From Lachnospiraceae bacterium (GTDB taxonomy: Bacteria > Bacillota > Clostridia > Lachnospirales > Lachnospiraceae), in the NCBI GenBank assembly GCA_028689585.1, contig JAQVCW010000008.1, forward strand, positions 1-64,000: DNA of 64,000 nt. The letters are read 5' to 3'. Positions 35,401 to 42,406 of the stretch are shown here, piece by piece (position 1 is the first letter of the stretch; every line of letters starts with the position of its first letter). The notes under the pieces were generated by a model, which was not told where the DNA came from, did no database searches, and saw only the letters and a program-made list of their open reading frames with translations. The position numbers were made by a program, and so were the translations under genes.

Positions 35401-35526
35401 ATCAAAATCAGCGCCGGCTGCGTGAATTTGAGCGAATTTCCGGATGCGGCCTCCAGAGAGCTGATCCGCCAGGCTGATAACCGCCTGTATAAGGCCAAGC
35501 AGGCCGGACGCAACCGCATTGTCTAG
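32497..35526 (+). CDS. Hybrid c-di-GMP regulator: REC-GGDEF*-EAL-REC-(Cys domain)-GGDEF
   Basis: 1009 residues, no membrane helix. REC1 (1-120; phospho-acceptor Asp55 in LLDIVMPVMDG); degenerate GGDEF (about 139-300; GRFVNDTF replaces GGDEF); EAL phosphodiesterase domain (about 310-555; EALVRW at 333, EMDDFGSGYSSL, VVAEGVET); REC2 (about 582-705; MLDLLMPVMDG); a PAS-like segment with CDLHSC and CNNC cysteines; canonical GGDEF (RFGGDEF, 929-933). The product-inhibition RxxD reads SKGD, so Arg is missing. Both synthesis and hydrolysis of c-di-GMP look possible. AAGAGGAG precedes the ATG; a c-di-GMP riboswitch sits in the leader. Confidence 0.93.
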   Translation: MLKRTVLVVDDQSVNRKILGKILNDEYDVLYAVNGKEAMKQLTKHTDIISAVLLDIVMPVMDGYAVLEAMERDAKLSKIPVIVSSQKDGDEAEVYALSLGAQDFIAKPYKVDIIRHRLKNTIRLRETAAMINKAERDELTGLYNKQFFLEKVKDYLIQNPESSYDLLCFGIEQLKLISDTFGTAKGEGMLRYLANLLQEISGDIHLSGRFVNDTFYLVLPHQENYSNELFERWKEKLKKFPVDMDVKVYCGIYYIHDSSLPVSIMCDRAQMAAEKNRGKYDAYYTYYDDSLRQKLVEEQFITSTMQTALDQHQFQVYYQPKYDLNTEVIAGAEALVRWIHPEKGFLSPGAFIPLFETNGFITQLDKYVWERACQDIRSWMDMGLPPVSVSVNVSRADIYNPKLTDILLALVAKYQIPIQYLHLEITESAYTDNAEQIIAVVNKLRQLGFIIEMDDFGSGYSSLNMLADMPVDVLKLDMKFIQNESRKASGKGILSFVISLAKWLNLAVVAEGVETSQQIASLRSMDCNYVQGFYYAKPMPKRDFEVLLKTSRVTEMICTSRTVEQYVEIEPQEPVCQKEREILVVDDIEVNRAVLASTFMDEYTVIEAENGEQAWNYLEKYYDRIDVIMLDLLMPVMDGFQMLAKIRADERTRHMPVIIISQGDVNSEQRALEMQADDFISKPYKPDIIRHRVKNVIARYQLERIRTEYQESSEEAAEFGGTKEEKVHCYLKTLKPYFDIVRLVDPKRTIVYETDDGTECDLHSCYSVWGKTSRCNNCISLKAFEKGGRCNKLEYSKDGLYFVISEYVSYGEHGAVIEMVTKLDDEYVDNVFDKELLYFRLNKINQQLEYDELTGVYNRRHIDIYLERYVENGRKHKKDIGIAMIDIDCFKTLNDTYGHLTGDEALKCVAKILETNIALSKGDFVARFGGDEFIIVCRDISPQVFRRRIAAVSKLTRHIITEDGLAVDIKISAGCVNLSEFPDAASRELIRQADNRLYKAKQAGRNRIV

Positions 35527-35541
35527 GCATAATTTTTTTCG

Positions 35542-35570
35542 TTGACGGCAGAAAGCAGATGGATTATAAT
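35542..35570 (+). promoter_or_regulatory. Promoter of the yicC-remA-gmk-rpoZ operon
   Basis: TTGACG at 35542-35547 and TATAAT at 35565-35570, 17-nt spacer. Confidence 0.85.
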
Positions 35571-35647
35571 AATTCATTATGGCTAACTGTGTCCTGATTC
35601 GTACTTTGGGCAGGGACTGCCAGGGAAGGGAAACAGGAGGAAGCAAC

Positions 35648-36526
35648 ATGATAAAAAGCATGACGGGATTTGGCCGGTGTGAAAATCATCAGGGCGATAA
35701 AAAATTTACCGTCGAAATAAAAGCAGTCAATCACAGGTATTTTGATGTGAATATTAAAATGCCTAAAAAATTCAGCTTCTTTGAAGCCGCGATCCGGAAT
35801 GTACTGAAAAATTACATCCAGCGGGGAAAGGTTGACTTGTTCATCACCTATGAGGATTATGCGGATACAAATTATTCCCTGAAATACAATGAAGCGGTGG
35901 CGGCGGAATATCTGAGTTATTTTAAAAAGATGTCGGATACGTTTGGACTGAAGAATGATATGACAGTTTCGGCATTGGGAAAATGCCCGGAAGTGTTCGC
36001 GATGGAAGAGCAGATGATCGATGAGGCGAAGATCTGGTCGGCTCTGGAGGCGGCTCTGAAGGGAGCCAGCGAGCAGTTTGTGGCAGCCCGTATCGCAGAA
36101 GGGGAGGCCCTGAAGCTGGATCTGATGGAAAAGCTGGAGCATATGCTGGACAATGTGGGCAGAATCGAACAGCGCTATCCAAAGATTGCAGCAGAGTACC
36201 GGAAAAAGCTGGAAGAAAAAGTAAAAGAGCTGCTGGGAGACACTCAGATGGATGAGGGCAGGATCGCAGCAGAGGTGGTTATTTACTCCGATAAGATCTG
36301 TACGGACGAAGAGACCGTGCGCTTGAGAAGCCACATTGAGAATATGAAAAACACGCTGGAAGAAGGCGGCGGCATTGGCCGGAAGCTGGATTTCATTGCC
36401 CAGGAGATGAACCGGGAGGCAAATACCATCCTCTCCAAGGCAAATGATCTGGAAACCTCGAATATAGCCATCGATCTGAAAACGGAGATTGAGAAGGTAA
36501 GGGAACAGATTCAGAATATTGAATGA
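35648..36526 (+). CDS. YicC/YloC-family endoribonuclease
   Basis: 292 residues starting MIKSMTGFGRC, the family signature, with VEIKAVNHRYFDVNIKMPK and the C-terminal DUF1732 segment RKLDFIAQEMNREANTI. The E. coli and Bacillus members act in RNA decay. ATG 35648 follows AGGAGGAAGCAAC; the longer frame from 35579 runs through the promoter and is not real. First gene of the conserved yicC-remA-gmk-rpoZ unit. Confidence 0.94.
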   Translation: MIKSMTGFGRCENHQGDKKFTVEIKAVNHRYFDVNIKMPKKFSFFEAAIRNVLKNYIQRGKVDLFITYEDYADTNYSLKYNEAVAAEYLSYFKKMSDTFGLKNDMTVSALGKCPEVFAMEEQMIDEAKIWSALEAALKGASEQFVAARIAEGEALKLDLMEKLEHMLDNVGRIEQRYPKIAAEYRKKLEEKVKELLGDTQMDEGRIAAEVVIYSDKICTDEETVRLRSHIENMKNTLEEGGGIGRKLDFIAQEMNREANTILSKANDLETSNIAIDLKTEIEKVREQIQNIE

Positions 36527-36554
36527 TGAATAAGAGCAGTTGCAGGAGAGAAGA

Positions 36555-36839
36555 ATGGCAGGACTGGTAAATGTAGGTTTTGGAAATATGGTGAACACAG
36601 CCAAGCTGCTCGCCGTAGTCAGCCCGGATGCAGCGCCGATCAAGCGTCTGGTTCAAAATGCCAGGGAGAGTCAGCAGGTCATCGATGCGACCCAGGGCAG
36701 AAAAACAAAAGCAGTTCTTGTAATGGAAACCGGTCATGTGGTATTATCTGCTTTGCAGCCTGATACGATTACAAAGCGTTTTGCGATGAACGGGCTGACA
36801 GAAGCAGAAAATAAAAGTGAGGGTGATAAGGTCTTATGA
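36555..36839 (+). CDS. remA: DUF370 family regulator RemA
   Basis: 94 residues, GLVNVGFGNMVNTAKLLAVV, typical of RemA. In Bacillus it forms ring-like oligomers, binds DNA and activates matrix and osmoprotection genes; its role in Clostridia is less known. ATG at 36555 behind GCAGGAGAGAAG. It overlaps gmk by 4 nt (ATGA). Confidence 0.93.
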   Translation: MAGLVNVGFGNMVNTAKLLAVVSPDAAPIKRLVQNARESQQVIDATQGRKTKAVLVMETGHVVLSALQPDTITKRFAMNGLTEAENKSEGDKVL

Positions 36840-37468
36840 TACAAAAAGGCATTTTAGTAGTGGTTTCCGGGTTCTCCGGAGTGGGTAAGGGAACACTGAT
36901 GAAAAAGCTGGTTGAGAAATACGATGATTATGCATTGTCCATATCGGCTACCACCCGGGATCCGAGAGAAGGGGAAACGGATGGAAGAGAATATTTCTTT
37001 CATACGAAGGAAGAATTTCAGAAGATGATCGATCAGGAAGAACTGGTGGAATATGCCAGCTACTGTGATAATTTTTATGGAACTCCGAAGAAATACGTAG
37101 AGGATCAGATGCGTCAGGGAAGAGATGTCATTCTGGAGATTGAGATTCAGGGAGCCCTGAAGATCAAGGCGAAATATCCCGATGCGCTGCTTCTGTTCGT
37201 GATGCCGCCCAGCGCCGCAGAGCTGAAGGAACGGCTGGTGGGCAGAGGGACGGAGACGGAAGAAGTGATTGCCGCCCGCCTCAAACGCGCTTCCGAAGAG
37301 TCAGACGGCATGGAGGCCTATGATTACATGCTGGTCAATGACCGGCTGGAGGAGTGCGTGGAACAGATGCATACTCTGATATCCGCTCAGCGGCACAGAG
37401 TGAACCGGAATTTGGAATTTATAGAGAAAATCAGAACCGAAGTCAAGCGTTTTACGAAAGGAGAATAA
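36836..37468 (+). CDS. gmk: Guanylate kinase
   Basis: Phosphorylates GMP to GDP. 210 residues, P-loop VVSGFSGVGKGTLMKKL, GMP-binding SATTRDPREGETDGREY and the lid region RLVGRGTETEE. Starts inside the remA stop. Followed after 5 nt by rpoZ, the standard order. Confidence 0.97.
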   Translation: MIQKGILVVVSGFSGVGKGTLMKKLVEKYDDYALSISATTRDPREGETDGREYFFHTKEEFQKMIDQEELVEYASYCDNFYGTPKKYVEDQMRQGRDVILEIEIQGALKIKAKYPDALLLFVMPPSAAELKERLVGRGTETEEVIAARLKRASEESDGMEAYDYMLVNDRLEECVEQMHTLISAQRHRVNRNLEFIEKIRTEVKRFTKGE

Positions 37469-37473
37469 TTATT

Positions 37474-37788
37474 ATGTTACATCCATCTTATACAGATTTA
37501 ATGAAGGTAGTCAACAGCGATGTGGTGGAGGGGGATACCCCTGTAGTCAACAGCCGTTATTCCATTGTGATGGCCACTGCAAAAAGAGCACGCCAGATCA
37601 TAGCAGGTCAGGCTGCGGTTACACCGTTACAGGCATCCAAGCCGCTGTCTACTGCAGTTGCAGAGCTGGAGGAAGGCAAGATCAAGATCATGCCGGAGGA
37701 TCCGGAAGAAGAAGTAGAACTGGAGAAAGCAGAGACTATGGCCAATGCCAGAAAAAATGAAATGAATGAAACCAACGAAGAAGCTTAA
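37474..37788 (+). CDS. rpoZ: RNA polymerase omega subunit
   Basis: Small RNA polymerase assembly factor. 104 residues, with the omega core VVNSRYSIVMATAKRARQI and KPLSTAVAELEEGKIKI followed by an acidic tail. ATG 37474 is preceded by GAAAGGAGAATAATT. The reading frame extends upstream into gmk but that part is a shadow. Confidence 0.94.
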   Translation: MLHPSYTDLMKVVNSDVVEGDTPVVNSRYSIVMATAKRARQIIAGQAAVTPLQASKPLSTAVAELEEGKIKIMPEDPEEEVELEKAETMANARKNEMNETNEEA

Positions 37789-37806
37789 TCATTAGGAGAG
37801 TATGGA

Positions 37807-38442
37807 ATGGAAGAGATAAAAGGGTTTCGCAAGAGTTTTGTCATTATCTCGGTTTTTTATGTGATAGCCGGTATTGTCCTTCTGTTTTGGCCGGCTATGT
37901 CGATTGCACTGTTCTGCAGAGCTCTGGGCATAGGTATGCTGGTAATTGGTCTGACTCACATAGTTATTTACTTTACAAAAGATCATATGATGAATATCAT
38001 GCAGATGGATCTGGTGATCGGTGTGGTGTGCGTTGCTTTTGGTGCATTTTTATTGCTTCATCCGGATTTCGTGGAGATTGCTCTGCCATTTGCCATGGGC
38101 ATCCTGCTTCTGATCGGTGCTATTACAAAATTGCAGAATGCGATTGATCTGAAACGTCTTATGGTAAAACACTGGTATATCGTTCTGGTTTTTGCCGTTA
38201 TTTTAATGATCTTGGGTGCAATATTGATTTATAATCCCTTCAGCGGCCAGGTGCTGCTGATTTATATCGGAGTGTCCCTGATACTGGATGGGCTGCTTAA
38301 TATAATCAGCATGCTCTGTATTGCTGTGCGGCTGAAAAAGAAAATCCGTCAGCAGGGAGAGAAAGACGGGGATGCCAGGCAGATCGTTGATATGCCGGAG
38401 TCCCCAAAGACAGAAAAACAGGAACTGGAGATTAAAAAATGA
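37807..38442 (+). CDS. HdeD-like (DUF308) membrane protein
   Basis: 211 residues with six hydrophobic helices arranged in pairs (for example IISVFYVIAGIVLLFWP and YIVLVFAVILMILGAILIY), each ending in a Pro/Asn turn, as in HdeD/DUF308. The tail is charged and cytoplasmic. HdeD in E. coli relates to acid resistance; the function here is unknown. Follows rpoZ by 18 nt and overlaps rimO by 4 nt. Confidence 0.85.
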   Translation: MEEIKGFRKSFVIISVFYVIAGIVLLFWPAMSIALFCRALGIGMLVIGLTHIVIYFTKDHMMNIMQMDLVIGVVCVAFGAFLLLHPDFVEIALPFAMGILLLIGAITKLQNAIDLKRLMVKHWYIVLVFAVILMILGAILIYNPFSGQVLLIYIGVSLILDGLLNIISMLCIAVRLKKKIRQQGEKDGDARQIVDMPESPKTEKQELEIKK

Positions 38443-39764
38443 ATATTTTATTTATCTCACTTGGCTGTGACAAGAATCTGGTAGATTCTGAGAAAATGCT
38501 GGGGCTTCTGAATCAGCATGGATATCAGATTACCGATGACGAGACACAGGCGGATGTGATTGTGATCAATACCTGCTGCTTTATCAATGATGCGAAGGAA
38601 GAGAGCGTTCAGTCCATTCTTGAAATGGCGGAATACCGCAGGAGCGGAAGCTGCAGGGCTTTGATCGTGACCGGATGTCTGGCCCAGCGCTACCAGCAGG
38701 AAATTCTGGATGAGATAGAGGAAGTAGATGCAGTTCTTGGAACATCATCTTATGACAGCATCCTGACCGCCATCGATGAGGCGCTGGCAGGAAATCATTA
38801 CCAGAAGTTCGAGGAGATCGACCGGCTGGCGCTTCCGGAGGGAAAACGCCTGGTCACTACCGGAGGACACTATGCTTATCTGAAAATTGCCGAGGGCTGC
38901 GACAAGCATTGTACTTACTGCATTATCCCCAAAATCAGAGGAGATTACCGCAGCGTTCCCATGGAACAGCTCCTGGCGGAGGCGGAGGCTCTGGCAAAGG
39001 AAGGCGCGAAGGAATTGATCCTGGTGGCTCAGGAAACCACGCTGTATGGCGTGGATCTGTATGGAAAGAAATCTCTGCATATCCTGATACAGAAGCTGTG
39101 CCAGATACCGGGTTTTCGCTGGATACGGGTGCTCTACTGCTATCCGGAGGAGATTTACGGTGAGCTGATCGAGACCATGAAGACAGAATCAAAGTTCTGC
39201 CACTATCTGGATCTGCCCATTCAGCATGCCAGCAACGCCATATTAAAGCGAATGGGACGGCGGACCACCAGAGAGGATCTGCTACGGATCATTGATACAC
39301 TGCGAAAAGAGATTCCAGATATTATCCTGCGCACCACTCTGATCACCGGTTTTCCGGGAGAGACTCAGGAACAGCATGACGAACTGATGGATTTTGTGGA
39401 CGAGGTGGAATTTAACCGCCTGGGCGTGTTCCCTTATTCTCCGGAGGAGGGGACTCCGGCAGCGGATATGCCGGATCAGATACCGGAGGAGGTGAAGCAG
39501 GAGCGCCGGCAGGAGCTGATGGAGCTTCAGCAGGACATTGCTTTTGAACAGGCAGAAAAAATGGTGGGACGTACACTCTGGGCGATGATAGAGGGCAAGG
39601 TGGCAGATGAAAATGCCTATATTGCCAGAACATATGGAGATGCACCAAATGTGGACGGCTATCTGTTCATTCATACGGATGAGATCCTTGTATCTGGTGA
39701 TTTTGCAAGAGTGAAGATTGCTGGAGCCTGTGAATATGATTTAATAGGAGAATTGGAAAAATGA
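38439..39764 (+). CDS. rimO: Ribosomal protein S12 methylthiotransferase
   Basis: Radical SAM enzyme that methylthiolates an Asp of S12. 441 residues: N-terminal UPF0004 domain (SLGCDKNLVDSEKMLG, INTCCFINDAKEESV, VTGCLAQRY) with three cluster Cys, the SAM cluster CDKHCTYC, and a C-terminal TRAM domain. ATGA overlap with both neighbours shows tight coupling. Confidence 0.96.
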   Translation: MNILFISLGCDKNLVDSEKMLGLLNQHGYQITDDETQADVIVINTCCFINDAKEESVQSILEMAEYRRSGSCRALIVTGCLAQRYQQEILDEIEEVDAVLGTSSYDSILTAIDEALAGNHYQKFEEIDRLALPEGKRLVTTGGHYAYLKIAEGCDKHCTYCIIPKIRGDYRSVPMEQLLAEAEALAKEGAKELILVAQETTLYGVDLYGKKSLHILIQKLCQIPGFRWIRVLYCYPEEIYGELIETMKTESKFCHYLDLPIQHASNAILKRMGRRTTREDLLRIIDTLRKEIPDIILRTTLITGFPGETQEQHDELMDFVDEVEFNRLGVFPYSPEEGTPAADMPDQIPEEVKQERRQELMELQQDIAFEQAEKMVGRTLWAMIEGKVADENAYIARTYGDAPNVDGYLFIHTDEILVSGDFARVKIAGACEYDLIGELEK

Positions 39765-40306
39765 AGATGAACGTACCGAATTGTCTTACGATACTGCGTA
39801 TTTTGCTTGTGCCGGTTTTTGTGGTATTTATGCTGGCGGATCTTTTCGGAGCTTATGATAAGTATATGGCGGCTATTTTATTTATTGCAGCCAGCCTGAC
39901 GGATCTTCTGGATGGTTATCTGGCCAGAAAAAATAATCAGGTGACGGTATTTGGCAAGTTCATGGATCCGCTGGCAGATAAGCTGCTGGTATGTTCCGCC
40001 ATGATCTGTCTGGTAGAGCTTGGTATGCTTCCGTGCTGGATCGTCATCATCATTGTGGGAAGAGAATTTATCATCAGCGGTTTCCGTCTGGTGGCAGCAG
40101 AGCGTGGAATCGTGATCGCCGCCAGCTACTGGGGAAAGTTCAAGACCGTTTCGCAGATGATCATGGTCGTTCTGCTGGTGTTTGATTTTGGCGGCGTCTT
40201 TGATACGATCAGTCAGGTGTTCATTTACCTGTCTTTGATTTTGACCATCATATCACTGGGGGATTATATCCATAAGAACAGAATTGTGCTGCAGGATGTG
40301 CATTGA
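39761..40306 (+). CDS. pgsA: CDP-diacylglycerol-glycerol-3-phosphate 3-phosphatidyltransferase
   Basis: Membrane enzyme of phosphatidylglycerol synthesis. 181 residues, with the CDP-alcohol phosphotransferase motif DLLDGYLARKNNQVTVFG then KFMDPLADK, and several membrane helices. Start at 39761 (ATGA overlap); ATG 39767 is possible. The rimO-pgsA-cinA order is usual in Firmicutes. Confidence 0.96.
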   Translation: MKMNVPNCLTILRILLVPVFVVFMLADLFGAYDKYMAAILFIAASLTDLLDGYLARKNNQVTVFGKFMDPLADKLLVCSAMICLVELGMLPCWIVIIIVGREFIISGFRLVAAERGIVIAASYWGKFKTVSQMIMVVLLVFDFGGVFDTISQVFIYLSLILTIISLGDYIHKNRIVLQDVH

Positions 40307-40365
40307 CGCGGAAGAGAATGCAGAATTAAGAAGTAAGAAGTAGGAAGAATGCAGAAGTAAGAAGA

Positions 40366-40866
40366 ATGAAGGATACTATGGATCAGACTATGGATGATAT
40401 TGAATTGGGAGAACTGCTGGATGAGCTTCGCAGACGGGGGAAGACCGTCACCACAGCAGAATCCTGTACCGGGGGGCTGCTGGCCGGCAGGATCACAGAT
40501 ATTCCGGGCAGTTCTGATGTATTTCATCAGGGTTTTGTAACGTATTGTGACCGGGCCAAGCATAAGCTTCTGCAGGTGAAGAAAAAGACGTTAAAACGCT
40601 ATACTGCGGTAAGTAGACAGACAGCAAAGGAGATGGCAAAGGGAGGGGCGAAGGCCGCCGGAGCGGGCTATGCTCTGTCGGTGACCGGTTATGCAGGTCC
40701 TCCTTCCGGAGACGGGGATGACAGTGTGGGATTGGTTTATATCGGCTGCTTTTATGAAGGCAGGACCAGAGTGCAGAAATGCCATTTTACCGGCACCCGC
40801 ACATCGATCCGCAGACAGTCCGTAGAGACAGCTCTGTCACTCCTGCGAAGCTGTATCGCAGAGTAA
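40366..40866 (+). CDS. CinA C-terminal domain protein, nicotinamide-nucleotide amidohydrolase type
   Basis: 166 residues equal to the C-terminal PncC half of CinA, which deamidates NMN. Motifs TTAESCTGGLLAGRITD, GSSDVFHQGFVTYCDRAK, AVSRQTAKEMAKG and SVTGYAGP. The N-terminal MoCF domain is absent, as in YgaD-type proteins. The Gly-rich loop after AGP reads SGDGDDSVG. The start could also be ATG 40378. A 59-nt gap of GAAGTA-type repeats separates it from pgsA. Confidence 0.9.
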   Translation: MKDTMDQTMDDIELGELLDELRRRGKTVTTAESCTGGLLAGRITDIPGSSDVFHQGFVTYCDRAKHKLLQVKKKTLKRYTAVSRQTAKEMAKGGAKAAGAGYALSVTGYAGPPSGDGDDSVGLVYIGCFYEGRTRVQKCHFTGTRTSIRRQSVETALSLLRSCIAE

Positions 40867-40873
40867 AGATAGA

Positions 40874-40916
40874 AAGAGCCGTTCCACTCATGTTAAGATG
40901 AGGGGGGCGGCTTTTT
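40874..40916 (+). terminator. Terminator after the cinA-type gene
   Basis: AGCCGTTCCACTCAT and ATGAGGGGGGCGGCT pair around GTTAAG, then TTTTT. Confidence 0.85.
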
Positions 40917-40919
40917 GGA

Positions 40920-40966
40920 TTCTCGTATAGGAAAGTGCTCCTATACGAGTACAGCCTTCGGCATAT
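40920..40966 (+). repeat. Dispersed 46-nt hairpin repeat, copy 1
   Basis: Contains CTCGTATAGGA (40922-40932) and TCCTATACGAG (40939-40949), a perfect 11-bp hairpin, then TACAGCCTTCGGCATA. An inverted copy at 51384-51429 matches at 43 of 46 positions. Confidence 0.8.
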
Positions 40967-41029
40967 GGATGCGCAGCTTCGCCCGTGGATCGCGTTCCTT
41001 TTCTGTGTTCCGTGGGGCTGCCCTTCGTT

Positions 41030-41368
41030 TCAGTGCTGCATCTGCTTCAGCAGTCGGCACATTTTTTCAATCCGGCGGACTTCTCCGGGAGATTTTCCCA
41101 TTTTCAATACATTGATGATTGTGTCAATTTCATCTTTGGAAAAATTCATTTTTCCGGATCCGGACTGGGAAGAGGCCGCCATCAGAAAGGGAAGAAGATC
41201 ATTCTGATTTTTTCTTTTGGCCTGATCGGTCATGGAAAGCAGCATCTGCAGCTTGGCGGGATCTATGTGATTCAAGGCCGGATTTTCGGACCAGTCCTGC
41301 TCCCCTCCGTTTCGGTTCTGCTCTTTTTTGCTTTCAGGGTTTCCATTGTTTCGATTCTGCTCACTCAT
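41030..41368 (-). CDS. Small hypothetical protein
   Basis: 112 residues. N-terminal 30 residues are Asn/Glu-rich and likely disordered; the rest is helical (PAKLQMLLSMTDQAKRKNQN, then EIDTIINVLKMGKSPGEV). No signal peptide. ATG at 41368 follows AGGAGGATTATT. It overlaps the next upstream gene by 8 nt, so the two are translated together. Function unknown. Confidence 0.7.
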   Translation of the reverse strand: MSEQNRNNGNPESKKEQNRNGGEQDWSENPALNHIDPAKLQMLLSMTDQAKRKNQNDLLPFLMAASSQSGSGKMNFSKDEIDTIINVLKMGKSPGEVRRIEKMCRLLKQMQH

Positions 41369-41702
41369 AATAATCCTCCTGTTCCATTGGCTCCGACATG
41401 GCGGAGAAAAGTTCCATTGCAGTCATCATATTTGTGATCTGGTCAATTATCTTGGATTCACTTTCATCGCAATAATTTCGGATATCTTTCAATATATCGG
41501 ATAATTCGGGTGATCCTTCCCCAGCGGAGCAGGCCTGCATGGTCAGTGACTGACGGTCGAAGAAATGAGTTACATTCTGGACTTCCATCATTTTGATATA
41601 AAAAGAGAAAAAACGCTGCTCCTGTCTGGGAATGTAAGGAATGATAGCTTTAAAAATCTGAAGATGATTTTGATTCGCAATCTGATCAATTGCAGTCAGC
41701 AT
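41361..41702 (-). CDS. Small hypothetical protein
   Basis: 113 residues, helical, with FKAIIPYIPRQEQRFFSFYI and an acidic C-terminus (MSEPMEQEDYYE). CTGGAGTACTT precedes ATG 41702. Paired with the downstream gene by an 8-nt overlap. I do not recognise the family; the pairing suggests two interacting products. Confidence 0.7.
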   Translation of the reverse strand: MLTAIDQIANQNHLQIFKAIIPYIPRQEQRFFSFYIKMMEVQNVTHFFDRQSLTMQACSAGEGSPELSDILKDIRNYCDESESKIIDQITNMMTAMELFSAMSEPMEQEDYYE

Positions 41703-41862
41703 AAGTACTCCAGGCGCTTTTTCTACATTGTATGCCAGAAGAATGAAAATATGACTGCTGTTTCAAAAAGTGGGAAGCCCAAAAGCGGATTGTGCATATG
41801 ATATATTATAGAAGAGCAAAGCAATTATGATTATGAAAAAGACGGATGGTGGAGGGAAAGAG

Positions 41863-42030
41863 ATGAAGACTCGTGTCATTATAGATGGAAATGCATTTTA
41901 CGAGGTGGATGAGGAATGCATCCGCAGAAAGGAAGCACAGGAACAAAAAAGGGAAAACCGAAAACCGGGGCAAAAAAACGGGAACGGGCAGGAAATAAAA
42001 AAACAGAAGCCGGAGAAAAGGGATGCCTGA
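41863..42030 (+). CDS. Very short basic protein
   Basis: 55 residues from ATG 41863 (MKTRVIIDGNAFYEVDEECI) after GGTGGAGGGAAAGAG. N-terminal beta-like segment, then a Lys/Gln/Arg-rich tail. Its stop lies in the loop of the terminator below, which supports a genuine transcript. Function unknown. Confidence 0.6.
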   Translation: MKTRVIIDGNAFYEVDEECIRRKEAQEQKRENRKPGQKNGNGQEIKKQKPEKRDA

Positions 42031-42043
42031 GGCATCCCTTTTG
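42016..42043 (+). terminator. Terminator overlapping the stop of the short basic protein
   Basis: AAAAGGGATGCC (42016-42027) and GGCATCCCTTTT (42031-42042) pair perfectly; the TGA stop is the loop. Symmetric ends suggest it can act in both directions, also for the Cys-rich gene. Confidence 0.85.
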
Positions 42044-42066
42044 CGAAGCAGTGAGCAGAGAGGAGA

Positions 42067-42345
42067 TTAGTTGCATCCACAGCCGCAGTTGTTTCCGCAG
42101 CTATTTCCGCAGCTATTGCCGCATCCGCCGTTGTTTCCCAGCAGATTTCCGCCGCATCCGCCGCAGCAGAACAGCAGAAGGATAATAATCAGGCAGGAAT
42201 TGTCGCCATTGTCACAGCCATTTCCGTTTCCGCATCCGCCACAGCAGAACAGCAGGATAATAATCCAGATCCAGGATCCGCCGAATCCGCTTCCACAGCC
42301 ATTGTCACATCCACAGCCGCAGTTTGTTGCTGCTAAATCACTCAT
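42067..42345 (-). CDS. Cysteine/glycine-rich protein (chorion class high-cysteine HCB-like)
   Basis: 92 residues, about one fifth Cys. Order: MSDLAATNCGCGCDNGCG, a hydrophobic block WIWIIILLFCCGGCG, an Asn/Gly/Asp/Cys link, a second block LIIILLLFCCGGCGG, then Asn/Cys/Gly repeats. Both hydrophobic blocks look like one unit duplicated. Databases label such clostridial proteins 'chorion class high-cysteine HCB protein 13'; role unknown, perhaps spore or envelope. CGGAGGAATAAAAT precedes the ATG. Confidence 0.85.
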   Translation of the reverse strand: MSDLAATNCGCGCDNGCGSGFGGSWIWIIILLFCCGGCGNGNGCDNGDNSCLIIILLLFCCGGCGGNLLGNNGGCGNSCGNSCGNNCGCGCN

Positions 42346-42406
42346 ATTTTATTCCTCCGAATTGCTTTTACACTGTATCATATGCACCAGGGATATTTTG
42401 GGTGAC

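Noticed and set aside
35564-36643. 359-codon minus-strand frame over yicC
   Set aside because: yicC is complete on the plus strand with promoter and ribosome site.
40307-40365. GAAGTA-type simple repeats before the cinA-type gene
   Set aside because: Purine-rich slippage sequence with no clear function or symmetry.
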